NCBI GenBank assembly: GCA_022340775.1
Contig: JAJDNH010000134.1
Coordinates: 1 to 49,768, forward strand
DNA: 49,768 bases
Origin: Acidobacteriota bacterium
Lineage (GTDB): Bacteria; Acidobacteriota; Thermoanaerobaculia; Thermoanaerobaculales; Sulfomarinibacteraceae
Direction of reading: 5' to 3'
Shown: positions 38,755-47,205 of the stretch, one piece after another
Position numbering within the stretch: position 1 is the stretch's first letter
Layout: each line of letters opens with the position of its first letter
Translations under genes and position numbers: made by a program
The notes under the pieces: model-generated
What the model was told of the DNA's origin: nothing
The model's input: the letters and a program-made list of their open reading frames with translations, nothing else
Databases searched by the model: none

Positions 38755-41700
38755 TCAGCCGTTCGCGGATGCCGTGTCGTCGCCACCGTGAGGGAACAGC
38801 CGGGAGCGCTTCAGCTTGATCGAGCGCCAGATGAAGTAGACGGCCGGGAACACGATCAGCTCGGCGATGAACGAGCTGACAACGCCGCCGACCATCGGTG
38901 CCGCGATCCGCCGCATCACGTCGGCGCCCGCCCCGGTGGCCCACAGGACCGGACCGAGCGAGAAGAGAATGGCCAGGACGGTCATCATCTTCGGCCGGAT
39001 CCGCTTGACGGCGCCGTGGTCGACGGCCTCGACAAGATCCGAGTAGGTGGCCATCCGTCCGTCGCGGGTCCAGCGCTCGAAGGCGATGTCGAGATACAGC
39101 AGCATGACGACGCCGGTCTCGGCCGACAGGCCGGCGAGGGCGATCAGACCGACCCAGACCGCGATCGACCAGTTGTAGTGGAGATAGAACAGCAGCCACA
39201 CCGAGCCGACAATCGAGAACGGGACCGCCGACAGCACGATGGCGGTCTTGATGATCGACTTGGTGTTGAGGTACAGGATCAGGAAGATCAGGAACAGGGT
39301 GATCGGCACGATGACCAGGAGCCTCTGCTTGGCGCGCTGCATGTACTCGTACTGACCGGACCAGAAGATGGAGTAGCCGGCCGGAAGAGAGACCTTCTCG
39401 GCAATGACTTTCTTGGCCCGCTCGACCCAGGTGCCGACGTCGATTCCCTTGAGGTCAACGTACACCCAAGCATTGGGCCGGGCGTTTTCGGACTTGATCG
39501 CCGCCGGGCCCTGGTGGATCCGCATCGTTGCCAGCTGGGAGAGCGGCACCTGGGCCCCGGTCGGCGTCGTGACCAGGGTGTCGCCCAGCTCCTCCGGGTT
39601 GTCCCTCAGCTCCCTCGGGTAGCGGACGTTGATCGGGTAGCGCTCGAGTCCCTCGACGGTCCACGAGACGTCCATCCCACCGATGGCGGACTGAATCACG
39701 TCCTCGATGTCGCCGACGGTGAGGCCGTAGCGGGCCGCCGCGTCGCGGTCGATGTCGAAGTCCAGGTAGTTGCCGCCCATGACCCGCTCGGCGTAGGCCG
39801 ACAGGGTGCCGGGCAGCGGCTTGACCGCGGCCTCGACCTCCTTGCCGATCCGTTGCAGCTCGTTGAGATCCGGCCCGGCGATCTTGATCCCGACCGGCGT
39901 CTTGATGCCGGTCGACAGCATGTCGATGCGGGTCTTGATCGGCATCGTCCAGGCGTTGGTGACGCCCGGGAAGTGGATCGCACGGTTCATCTCGTCGATC
40001 AGCTTGTCTTTGGTCATCCCGGGCCGCCACTTGGACGGGTCCTTGAGCCGGATCGTGGTCTCGAGCATCGACAGCGGTGCTGGGTCGGTGGCGGTCTCGG
40101 CACGGCCGACCTTGCCGAATACGGACTCGACCTCGGGGAAGGTCTTGATGATCTTGTCGGTCTGCTGCAACAGCTCTTTGGCCTTGGTGATCGAGATGCC
40201 GGGGAATGTGGTCGGCATGTAGAGCAGGTCGCCCTCCCACAGGGGCGGCATGAACTCGGAGCCCATGCGCTTCATCGGCAGCCAGGTGACGGCGACGAGG
40301 AGGATCGACACCAGGACGACCGGCCACCGCCAGCGCAGCGCCAGGTTGAGGAACGGTGTGTAACTGCGCTGCAGGACCTTCGAGATGGGGTGCGTTTCCT
40401 CCGAGTGGATCTTGCCCCGGACGAACCAGTACATGAGCACCGGGATGATGGTCACCGCCACCAGCGAGGCGAGGCCCACCGAGTAAGTCTTGGTGAACGC
40501 AAGCGGCTTGAACAGCCGGCCCTCCTGGGCCTGCAGGGTGAAGATCGGCATGAACGAGACCGTGATCACCAGCAGGCTGAAGAACAGGGTCGGTCCGACC
40601 TCCTGCGCCGAGCGCAGGATGATCTCGAAGTGGCTGCGTTTGCCCTTCCACTCCTCGTAGTGCTTGTGGGCGTTCTCCACCATGATGATCGAGGCGTCGA
40701 CGAGCACGCCGATCGATATTGCGATCCCTCCCAGGCTCATGATGTTGGCGCCGAGCCCCTGGGCCTTCATGACGATGAAGGCGAGCAGGATCGAGACCGG
40801 GATCGAGAAGATGGCCACGAACGCCGACCTGAAGTGGAACAGGAACAGGAGGCAGACGAGGGCGACGATGATCGACTCCTCGATGAGCGTGTGGGTGAGG
40901 GTCTTGATCGAGCGGTGGATCAGCCCGGTCCGGTCATAGGCCACGGAGATCGTGACGTCCTTTGGCAAGCCCTGCTTGAGCTCGGCGAGGCGCTGCTTGA
41001 CCCTCGCGATCGTCGAGAGCGTGTCGGCGCCATAGCGGACCACGACCACGCCGCCCACCGTCTCGCCCTTGCCGTTCCAGTCAGCCAGGCCGCGACGGAT
41101 TTCTGGGCCGATGGTGACGTTGGCGACGTCCTTGATCAGGATCGGGGTACCGCCGGGACCGATTCCCAGTGGGATTTCCTGGAGATCGTGAACGTCCTTG
41201 ATGTAGCCGAGGCCGCGGACCATGAACTCCTTCTCGCCCATCTCGACCAACCTGCCGCCGACGTCGTTGTTGGAACGCCTGATGGCCATCTTGATCTTCG
41301 ACAGGGAGACGCCATAGGCGCGCAGTTTGACCGGGTCGACCTGGACCTGGTACTGGCGCACGAAGCCGCCGATGGAGGCCACCTCGGACACGCCCTCCAC
41401 CGACATCAGCCCGTACTTGAGGTACCAGTCCTGATACGAACGCAGCTCAGCCAGCGACCGTTTGGGTGAGTTCAGGACGTACATGAACGCCCACCCGACG
41501 CCGGTCGCGTCGGGGCCGAGCTGCGGCGTCACCCCCTCGGGGAGCTGACTGCCCATGCCGCTGAGGTACTCCAGCACGCGCGAGCGCGCCCAGTAGAGGT
41601 CGGTGCCGTCCTTGAAGATGACGTAGACGAACGAGAAGCCGAAGAACGAGTAGCCGCGGACCACCTTGGCGTACGGCACCGACAGCATCTTGGACGTGAT

Positions 41701-41904
41701 CGGGTAGGTGACCTGGTCCTCGACAACCTGGGGCGCCTGGCCCGGGTACTTGGTGTAGATGATGACCTGGACATCGGAGAGGTCGGGGATCGCGTCGAGC
41801 CGGGTGTGCTGGATGGCCCAGATCCCGCCGAGGATGGCGAACAGGACGCCGACCACGACCATGAACTGGTTGCGCAGGGACCACTCGATGATTCTGTTCA
41901 ACAT
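38755..41904 (-). CDS. cusA: CusA-type heavy-metal RND efflux pump
   Basis: The 1049-residue protein is an inner-membrane RND transporter of the heavy-metal branch. It shows the N-terminal helix MLNRIIEWSLRNQFMVVV, the porter sequence DAIPDLSDVQVIIYTKYPGQ and, in the fourth membrane segment, VDASIIMVENAHK, the pattern seen in Cu(I)/Ag(I) CusA pumps rather than in CzcA. Twelve membrane helices and two large periplasmic loops are expected from the repeat. It would expel Cu(I) or Ag(I) from the periplasm through CusB and CusC. The ATG at 41904 is chosen because GGAAGGGG lies before it; the open frame continues upstream through a tandem-repeat array and gives a low-complexity sequence that I reject. 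Confidence 0.95.
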   Translation of the reverse strand: MLNRIIEWSLRNQFMVVVGVLFAILGGIWAIQHTRLDAIPDLSDVQVIIYTKYPGQAPQVVEDQVTYPITSKMLSVPYAKVVRGYSFFGFSFVYVIFKDGTDLYWARSRVLEYLSGMGSQLPEGVTPQLGPDATGVGWAFMYVLNSPKRSLAELRSYQDWYLKYGLMSVEGVSEVASIGGFVRQYQVQVDPVKLRAYGVSLSKIKMAIRRSNNDVGGRLVEMGEKEFMVRGLGYIKDVHDLQEIPLGIGPGGTPILIKDVANVTIGPEIRRGLADWNGKGETVGGVVVVRYGADTLSTIARVKQRLAELKQGLPKDVTISVAYDRTGLIHRSIKTLTHTLIEESIIVALVCLLFLFHFRSAFVAIFSIPVSILLAFIVMKAQGLGANIMSLGGIAISIGVLVDASIIMVENAHKHYEEWKGKRSHFEIILRSAQEVGPTLFFSLLVITVSFMPIFTLQAQEGRLFKPLAFTKTYSVGLASLVAVTIIPVLMYWFVRGKIHSEETHPISKVLQRSYTPFLNLALRWRWPVVLVSILLVAVTWLPMKRMGSEFMPPLWEGDLLYMPTTFPGISITKAKELLQQTDKIIKTFPEVESVFGKVGRAETATDPAPLSMLETTIRLKDPSKWRPGMTKDKLIDEMNRAIHFPGVTNAWTMPIKTRIDMLSTGIKTPVGIKIAGPDLNELQRIGKEVEAAVKPLPGTLSAYAERVMGGNYLDFDIDRDAAARYGLTVGDIEDVIQSAIGGMDVSWTVEGLERYPINVRYPRELRDNPEELGDTLVTTPTGAQVPLSQLATMRIHQGPAAIKSENARPNAWVYVDLKGIDVGTWVERAKKVIAEKVSLPAGYSIFWSGQYEYMQRAKQRLLVIVPITLFLIFLILYLNTKSIIKTAIVLSAVPFSIVGSVWLLFYLHYNWSIAVWVGLIALAGLSAETGVVMLLYLDIAFERWTRDGRMATYSDLVEAVDHGAVKRIRPKMMTVLAILFSLGPVLWATGAGADVMRRIAAPMVGGVVSSFIAELIVFPAVYFIWRSIKLKRSRLFPHGGDDTASANG

Positions 41905-41920
41905 TGGCAGTCCCCTTCCT

Positions 41921-42009
41921 CGGAGTGACGGAGTGACGAAGTGACAGGGAAGGAAGTGAGGAAGTGAGGAGGTGAGAAGGTGAGGAAGATCCACCCACCC
42001 ACCCAGGGG
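41921..42009. repeat. Purine-rich octamer array with CCACCCACCCACCC tract
   Basis: Blocks such as CGGAGTGA, CGGAGTGA, CGAAGTGA, GGAAGTGA, GGAAGTGA, GGAGGTGA and GAAGGTGA recur every eight bases, followed by CCACCCACCCACCC and GGGGG. On the minus strand the last part is GGGTGGGTGGGTGG, which could form a G-quadruplex in DNA or in the operon mRNA. It lies in the only sizeable gap inside the copper operon, between cusB and cusA. Confidence 0.75.
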
Positions 42010-42031
42010 GATTCAGGGGAGGAGAAGTGCT

Positions 42032-43693
42032 TCACTTGCCACCTCCCTTGGTTTCGGCGCGCTTGGCCTCGATCATCTTCTGGAGTGCTTCTTTCAGGTT
42101 CGACTCGGAGTCGATCAGGAACTGGGACGACGTGACGATCTCGGCGTTGTCGTCGAGGCCGGAGAGCACCTGCACGTAGCCGTCGCCCTCCGGCCCGAGG
42201 GTCACGTCGCGGGGAGCGAAGCGGCCGTGCCCGAGAGCGACGATCACGACGTTGCGCTCGCCCGTGCGCAGGACGGCCTGCGTCGGCACCGCGATCGCGT
42301 TGCGCGCGGCAACCGGCTCGAAGAGAACGGTGGCGTACATGCCAGACAGCAGGCGGCGCCTGGGGTTGGGAATCTCGAGAGTGAGCTGAACGGTCCGGGT
42401 CTTATCCGACACGGCGGGCTCGATGAACCGGACCTTGCCCGTGAACGTCTCGCCCGGGAAGTAGGTCATTGTGATCTTGGCCGGGCTGCCGATGTTGACC
42501 CATGGCAGCTGATCCTCGAACACCTCGACCGTCAGCCACAGGTCGGAGAGGTTGGCGATGTGGAGAAGCTCCATTCCGGGCTGGACCGCCATGCCCTCGA
42601 GGCCCGGCATCCGCTTCATGACCACGCCCGAGGATGGTGCGACGACCTGGAGCGCGCGCAAGATCTCTCCGGTCGTTTCGAGGTGGTGAATCTGGTCCTC
42701 GGTGATGTCCCAGTACGCAAGGCGCTCGCGCGCTGCGGCGAGCAGGCTCTGGGCCCTGCCGGCGGCGCCCCCGGGCGCGTCTGCCATGCGGTCGGCGTAG
42801 CGCTTGGCCGACAGCAGCTCCTGCTCGGTCTGCACCAGCTGCGGCGAGTAGATGTCGAACAGCGGCTGGCCCTTTCTGACCGGCTGTCCGACGTAGTTGA
42901 CGTATGTCTTCTCGATGAAGCCGGGGTACTTGGTGGTGACCGAGACCATCTTTTCCTGGTCGTAGTCGAGGTAGCCGACGGTCCGGACCTGGCGCTTGAT
43001 GTCCCGCCGCGAGACCTTCGCGGTGACCACGTTCATGTTCTGTTCGACGGCCGGATCGATGGTGACGACCGCACCCTGGTTGGCGGCGCTCTCAGCCTCA
43101 TTGGCGTACACCGGGACGTAGTCCATGCCCATCTCGTCCTTGCGCGGCACCGGCGACGTGATCGTCGGGTCCATCGGGTTGCGGTAGAACAGGATCTTGC
43201 CTTTGCCCTCCGGTGCGGCGGTTGGAGCGGCGGCGGAAGATTGCATGGTGCCCGCCCCCATGCTGTTCTCGTGTTTCTTTTGGCCCTCGTCCTTGACGGG
43301 GACGAGGTCCATGCCGCAGATCGGGCAGGTGCCGGGATGGTCCTCGATCACCTGCGGATGCATGGCGCAGGTCCAGAGCTGCTTGTGCTCATGGCCGGCG
43401 GCGGGCTCTGCTCCGGCGCGAGGAGCAGCCGTGGTCGATGCCTCGTGAAGCCCCAGCCAGCCGTCCAACGGGCTAATGCCGAGAGGGTCGATGACCAGGA
43501 AGAGCATCACCAGCGCCCCGGCCAGTGCCCACAGCACGGCGCGCAGGGTGGCGCCGCCGTGCTCGCGAACCCGGGGGAGCTGCTGTGTATGGCTGGTGAC
43601 GGACTGGGACCGGCCGATCGACTCCGAGCGGCGTGTTGTCTTCTGGAGAGCACCCTGCGGAAGGCACTCTTTGGGAAGCATGGTCTGTTTCAT
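42032..43693 (-). CDS. cusB: CusB-type periplasmic adaptor with heavy-metal-binding domain
   Basis: The 553-residue protein has a basic N-terminal part, one membrane helix (about 50-70), then a heavy-metal-binding motif TCAMHPQVIEDHPGTCPICG, a second Met-rich CusB motif (YRNPMDPT, then KDEMGMDYVPVY) and a membrane-fusion protein core with barrel-sandwich and hairpin regions (VTTKYPGFIEKTYVNYVG, GQPLFDIYSPQLVQTEQELL). It links CusA to CusC and probably hands Cu(I)/Ag(I) to CusA through Met residues. The ATG overlaps the cusC stop (ATGA), with GGAGAACG upstream. The long segment before the membrane helix (about 48 residues) is unusual for the family and has no recognisable motif. Confidence 0.93.
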   Translation of the reverse strand: MKQTMLPKECLPQGALQKTTRRSESIGRSQSVTSHTQQLPRVREHGGATLRAVLWALAGALVMLFLVIDPLGISPLDGWLGLHEASTTAAPRAGAEPAAGHEHKQLWTCAMHPQVIEDHPGTCPICGMDLVPVKDEGQKKHENSMGAGTMQSSAAAPTAAPEGKGKILFYRNPMDPTITSPVPRKDEMGMDYVPVYANEAESAANQGAVVTIDPAVEQNMNVVTAKVSRRDIKRQVRTVGYLDYDQEKMVSVTTKYPGFIEKTYVNYVGQPVRKGQPLFDIYSPQLVQTEQELLSAKRYADRMADAPGGAAGRAQSLLAAARERLAYWDITEDQIHHLETTGEILRALQVVAPSSGVVMKRMPGLEGMAVQPGMELLHIANLSDLWLTVEVFEDQLPWVNIGSPAKITMTYFPGETFTGKVRFIEPAVSDKTRTVQLTLEIPNPRRRLLSGMYATVLFEPVAARNAIAVPTQAVLRTGERNVVIVALGHGRFAPRDVTLGPEGDGYVQVLSGLDDNAEIVTSSQFLIDSESNLKEALQKMIEAKRAETKGGGK

Positions 43694-45081
43694 CGTTCGT
43701 TCTCCATCGCCTGGCTCAGCGGTGCGCCGATCACACCTTCGAGGCGGGCCTGAGCCTCGGCAAAGTCGGCGCGCGAACGTTCGGTGGCGATTCGGACCTG
43801 GAGCAGGACGCGCTCGGCGTCCAGCAGGTCAAGAGCGTTCAGGGTTCCCGCGGTGTAGCCGGCCTCGGCGGAGCGCAGGGAGGCCTCCGCCTGCACCGAC
43901 AGCACGTCCTCGAACAGCCGCAGCTGCTGCCAGGTGGAGTCGAGGCGGTGGGTCAGGTCGCCGAGGTTGCCCTCGATGCGGGCGATGACTGCCCTTTTCG
44001 ACGCCTCCGCAGCGAGCCGCTCCTGCGTGGCTTCCTCGACTCCGGCGGCCAGCTTGGCCCGGTGCACCGGCAGGTTGATGCCTGCGAACAGCCCGAGCAC
44101 GTCCTTGCCGTTGTCCTCGGGGGGTACTGCCTCACCGGCCGGGTCCCGGCGCCGGCCCACCAGGGTGTAGCGAAGGCCGGCGGTAATGTCCGGCTTGTAG
44201 CCCTTCTTGGCGAGCTTGATCAGCCGCTCTGAGGCGGCGATGCGGGCGTCGGCCTCGGATAGCTCTGGCCGTCGCGCCAGTGCGGTCGAGCGCAGCACCG
44301 CCGTCACCAGCTTGGGCTGGGAAGGCGCCGGCAGTGTGAACTTCGGCAGTGGCGTCCCATCTGGGCGGTCGCGCAGGGCGTTGAGGCGGGCCTCGAGGGA
44401 TGACCGGCGGGTGCCGATGTCGAGCAGCCGCGTGTCGTCGCGTGTGATCTCGGCCTGGATCTTGATGACACCCTGCTCGAGCCCCGCGCCGGTCGCGTAC
44501 CGGACGCGAGCCAGCTCCTCGTAGTGGGTGAGCGTACTCCTGTCCTTCGTGACCTCTGTCGTTTCGGCGGCCACGAAAGCCAGCTCGTACGCGAGCCTGC
44601 GGACCTCGGTCACGAGGGAAAGGCGGCGTGCCTCGACGCCTGCCCTGGCCGCCGCCGCGCCGGCCAGCGCCGCCTGCTCCTTGAGCGACAGCTTGCCGAA
44701 CCACGGGAACTTCTGCGACAGGCTGACCATCGCATACTGGGGGCCGACGCGGGTCTCCGGCGTCAGCAGGTAGGCGGTCAGCGACGCGGTGGGGTCGGGC
44801 AGGGCCTTGACCTGCGGCGCTTTCTCCGCCGCCGCCCTTGCACTGGCGGCCAGCGCGGCCACGTCGGGGTTGCGCTCCAGCACCTCCTGGAGGAGGGAAG
44901 CGAGGTGGGGATCGGCGATGCCGCCGACGACCTCGAAGCTGGGCGTTTCCGGCGTCTGCTGGAGGCGCGTCGGGGCGTCCGGCGCGCCGTGGGGACTGGA
45001 AGTGGGTGGCTGCTGAGCATGCACGCCTGCAGCAGCGCCCAGCAGGACGGCCGCCGCGGCTGCAGCGAGAATCTTGTTCAC
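43690..45081 (-). CDS. cusC: CusC-type outer-membrane efflux factor (TolC family)
   Basis: The 463-residue protein has a signal peptide (about 1-23, ending VHA-QQ) and the two-fold repeated helical hairpin of outer-membrane efflux proteins: PEVAALAASARAAAEK-like and LPDPTASLTAYL in the first half, and SLRSAEAGYTAGTLNALDLLDAERVLL near the end. It forms the outer-membrane exit channel for CusAB. The GTG at 45081 is chosen because AAAGGAG lies 8 bases upstream and the signal peptide starts there; an earlier in-frame start at 45114 adds a charged stretch before it. It follows the Cys-rich gene by about 93 bases and overlaps cusB. Confidence 0.92.
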   Translation of the reverse strand: MNKILAAAAAAVLLGAAAGVHAQQPPTSSPHGAPDAPTRLQQTPETPSFEVVGGIADPHLASLLQEVLERNPDVAALAASARAAAEKAPQVKALPDPTASLTAYLLTPETRVGPQYAMVSLSQKFPWFGKLSLKEQAALAGAAAARAGVEARRLSLVTEVRRLAYELAFVAAETTEVTKDRSTLTHYEELARVRYATGAGLEQGVIKIQAEITRDDTRLLDIGTRRSSLEARLNALRDRPDGTPLPKFTLPAPSQPKLVTAVLRSTALARRPELSEADARIAASERLIKLAKKGYKPDITAGLRYTLVGRRRDPAGEAVPPEDNGKDVLGLFAGINLPVHRAKLAAGVEEATQERLAAEASKRAVIARIEGNLGDLTHRLDSTWQQLRLFEDVLSVQAEASLRSAEAGYTAGTLNALDLLDAERVLLQVRIATERSRADFAEAQARLEGVIGAPLSQAMENER

Positions 45082-45174
45082 TCGAGAACTCCTTTCCCGA
45101 TCCGAATGCTTCAATACTGAAACGAATATGCCTCGCCCTGTCGCAGACGGGTTTCGGCCCGGATCAGGAAGCGC

Positions 45175-45594
45175 TCAGATCAGGAAGGCGCAGTCGGTGA
45201 GAAAGAGGGGAGGTGGGGCCGCGGTGAGCTGTTCCCGCGGCAGGTTCAGTGCAGGCGCGCCGCCGGTGGCCGGTGGCGTGACGCAGGTTGCAGCTGTTGA
45301 AACCAGAGGTGTAGCCCGCGGTGCAGCCGTGCTTGCGGCTTCGGCGGGCTGCTCCGACGGCGGCGGAGTATGCGAGCAGGCGCAGCCCGAGGCCGCGGTG
45401 GTCTGGTGCGCGTGTTGACCGCACTCGACGCCGCCGCAGGTGCAGACGTGCTGACCGGCGGGCGCCCCGGAAGTGCAGCACTGACGGCGCACCGGAGTCT
45501 CGTGCGGGCAGGCGGCAAACGCCGAGCCCACCGCCAGGCCCGGTAGGGCCAGGAGGGCGAGGAGCGCGGGAATGACGTTTCGACGTCTGCTCAT
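45175..45594 (-). CDS. Small Cys/His-rich secreted protein at the head of the copper operon
   Basis: The 139-residue protein has a signal peptide (about 1-28). Residues 29-75 contain eight Cys (29, 39, 40, 51, 53, 58, 71, 73) and five His (31, 49, 61, 63, 75), arranged as CC, CxC and CxCxH groups, which suggests periplasmic metal binding. The rest is Pro/Ala/Thr-rich and probably flexible, ending LFLTDCAFLI. I do not recognise a family. As first gene of the cus operon, directly after a strong promoter, it is a candidate copper-binding chaperone or buffer; that role is inferred from composition and place only. The ribosome site before the ATG is weak. Confidence 0.65.
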   Translation of the reverse strand: MSRRRNVIPALLALLALPGLAVGSAFAACPHETPVRRQCCTSGAPAGQHVCTCGGVECGQHAHQTTAASGCACSHTPPPSEQPAEAASTAAPRATPLVSTAATCVTPPATGGAPALNLPREQLTAAPPPLFLTDCAFLI

Positions 45595-45597
45595 ACG

Positions 45598-45616
45598 TTC
45601 ACCGCAACGTCGTGAA
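45598..45616. promoter_or_regulatory. Candidate operator dyad at the copper operon start
   Basis: TTCAC at 45598-45602 and GTGAA at 45612-45616 form an inverted repeat with a nine-base spacer. It overlaps the -10 end and the transcript start region of the minus-strand promoter, where a repressor would block initiation. Five-base arms are short, and no regulator gene is present in the window. Confidence 0.3.
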
Positions 45617-45643
45617 GATAGGTCGCATTCCTGGTTGTGTCAA
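45615..45643 (-). promoter_or_regulatory. Sigma-70-like promoter of the copper operon
   Basis: On the minus strand TTGACA (45643-45638) and TATCTT (45620-45615) are 17 bases apart, about 20 bases before the ATG of the Cys-rich gene. The -35 is a perfect consensus and the spacing is optimal, one of the best promoter matches in this GC-rich window. Confidence 0.65.
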
Positions 45644-45690
45644 GCGGAGAAGGGCCGGAGGTGAGTGTTGATCAGTGTTGTTAAGCATAC

Positions 45691-45719
45691 TTGACGGTGG
45701 CCGTCCACCTGGGTATTGT
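45691..45719 (+). promoter_or_regulatory. Sigma-70-like promoter for the 45771 gene
   Basis: TTGACG (45691-45696) and TATTGT (45714-45719) are separated by 17 bases on the plus strand, about 50 bases before the TTG start at 45771. It is divergent from the copper operon promoter, about 48 bases away. Confidence 0.6.
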
Positions 45720-45770
45720 GCGGTTACATTCGGGGTTGTGCGGACCTGCCCGGATCGAGGAGGCACGAGC

Positions 45771-46466
45771 TTGCTTCGGAGCTTGATCAGGGGCCTGGTG
45801 ACAGCGGCGATGGCGGCCTCGCTGTGCGGCATCGCGTGGGGGGCCGACATCATCGAGCCGTGGGATCCGGGGTTCTCGAACTTCGAGCTGTTCGCGGTTA
45901 CCGGCGACCAGCCCGGCGACTCGGTTTTCGTTTCCGTTGGCGGGTTCGGGCTCGGACGCGGGTTCTCGATCGGAGCGACTGTGGAAGGCCGTCTGGATGG
46001 CAGTCGGCGCAGCGGCCTGGTCGCGATGGCGTCCTGTTCGCTCAGCCCGCGCTGCGACCTCGACCTGTGGCTCGAGAGTGGGGTCCAGTCGCCGCAGGCC
46101 GACGCCGAGCTGAGGACCTTGGACTGGGGGCTGGGGGCACAGTGGCGGCTTCGGCTGCCTTCGTGCACGCCCTACCTGCGCGCCTCCCGCGGCGGAGACG
46201 GCCAGATCTACTGGCATCTCCTGGCCGGTGTCATGGTTCCGGTAGGTGAGGTCGAGCTGCACCTCGAGCTGTCGAGCGAGGAGCCTGATGCCGGCCCCTG
46301 GGCCGTTCACTTGGCGGTGGGTCCCAACGTCTGTCTGGCGCCGGACATCGAGCTGCAGCCGGAGCTCTCTCTGGTTCGCGACCGCAGGAGCGGGGACACT
46401 CAATGGAGCGCCTCGGTCGGCGTGGTTCTGAACCCGGCCGGGATGGTTCGGAGGCGACGGGATTGA
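45771..46466 (+). CDS. Secreted beta-rich protein, probable small outer-membrane barrel
   Basis: From the TTG at 45771 the product has 231 residues; GAGGAGG ends 7 bases upstream and the frame before it lacks a better start. A signal peptide covers about 1-24 (LLRSLIRGLVTAAMAASLCGIAWG). The mature part alternates hydrophobic and polar residues in strands (SVFVSVGGFGLGRGFSIGAT, CDLDLWLESGVQ, VELHLELSSE, WSASVGVVLNP), suggesting a beta barrel or sandwich. The end RRRRD lacks the terminal aromatic expected of a classical barrel. No family recognised. Its promoter is back-to-back with that of the copper operon, so a shared signal is possible. Confidence 0.6.
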   Translation: MLRSLIRGLVTAAMAASLCGIAWGADIIEPWDPGFSNFELFAVTGDQPGDSVFVSVGGFGLGRGFSIGATVEGRLDGSRRSGLVAMASCSLSPRCDLDLWLESGVQSPQADAELRTLDWGLGAQWRLRLPSCTPYLRASRGGDGQIYWHLLAGVMVPVGEVELHLELSSEEPDAGPWAVHLAVGPNVCLAPDIELQPELSLVRDRRSGDTQWSASVGVVLNPAGMVRRRRD

Positions 46467-46490
46467 GGCGGACGGCGTTACCATCACACC

Positions 46491-47204
46491 ATGTGCACGC
46501 TGCTCGCCTACCGCAATCCGCTGACGGGGATCGAGCTCGCGATCGCCGCCAACCGCGACGAGCTGTACCGGAGGCCGCGCGGGGTGTTCGTGGTCCTACA
46601 GGAGCATCCGTTGGTGATCGGGGGACGCGACCCGGAGGCCGGAGGAACCTGGCTCGCCCTGACGGAAGCCGGTCTCGTGGTCGCGGTCACCAACGCCCGT
46701 CTCGGCGCCCGCCGCGGCCCCGAGCAGCGCAGCCGTGGCCTGCTGGCCCTGGACCTGGCGCTCACCGAAACCATGGATCAGGCGCGGGACCTTCTCGAGT
46801 CGGAGGACCTCGGGCGCTATGCGCCGGTCAACGTCCTTCTCGCCTCGAGCGGTGGCTTGATGGTGGCCAGCAACCTGCCGGAGCCGCGCGTCGAGAGCAC
46901 CGAGGCGGAAGCTCTCGGCCTCGGCAACCGGCCGGCTTTCGAGGCCGATCCGCGCATCGTTCTCCTGACCGAGGCCGGCCGTGCCAAGCCGAACGAGGAT
47001 CCCGGTGTCTACGAGGCGCGTCTGCAGAAGCTGCTGGCCCGCCACGAGCAACCCTCGGCCTGCCACCACCTGCTCGACGGCGGCACCGTGGCGTCGACAG
47101 TCATCCTGCTCCGGCAGCCGTTCGCCGAGTCCACGATCGTGCACGCCGACGGTCCGCCGTGCAAGTCCTCCTGGAGCCGCTTCGTCTTCTCGACCGGATC
47201 GTAG
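46491..47204 (+). CDS. NRDE (TANGO2) family protein
   Basis: The 237-residue protein begins MCTLLAYRNP and contains AANRDELYRRP with the NRDE signature, GGTWLALTEAGLVVAVTN and SRGLLALDLAL, all typical of the NRDE/TANGO2 family. The fold is related to Ntn hydrolases, with Cys2 as the presumptive nucleophile; the activity is not established. There is no signal peptide, so it is cytoplasmic. The ATG follows the preceding gene by 24 bases; the leader CGGACGG is a poor ribosome site. It is followed by nearly 600 bases without a gene. Confidence 0.87.
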   Translation: MCTLLAYRNPLTGIELAIAANRDELYRRPRGVFVVLQEHPLVIGGRDPEAGGTWLALTEAGLVVAVTNARLGARRGPEQRSRGLLALDLALTETMDQARDLLESEDLGRYAPVNVLLASSGGLMVASNLPEPRVESTEAEALGLGNRPAFEADPRIVLLTEAGRAKPNEDPGVYEARLQKLLARHEQPSACHHLLDGGTVASTVILLRQPFAESTIVHADGPPCKSSWSRFVFSTGS

Positions 47205-47205
47205 C

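Noticed and set aside
38788-41469. Open frame of nearly 900 codons on the plus strand opposite cusA
   Set aside because: Its R, D, H and G-rich composition lacks any motif, while the opposite strand encodes a complete RND pump.
41905-41994. Possible N-terminal extension of CusA (30 residues)
   Set aside because: It is a translation of the octamer array, low in complexity, and the ATG at 41904 has a good ribosome site and starts the conserved RND helix.
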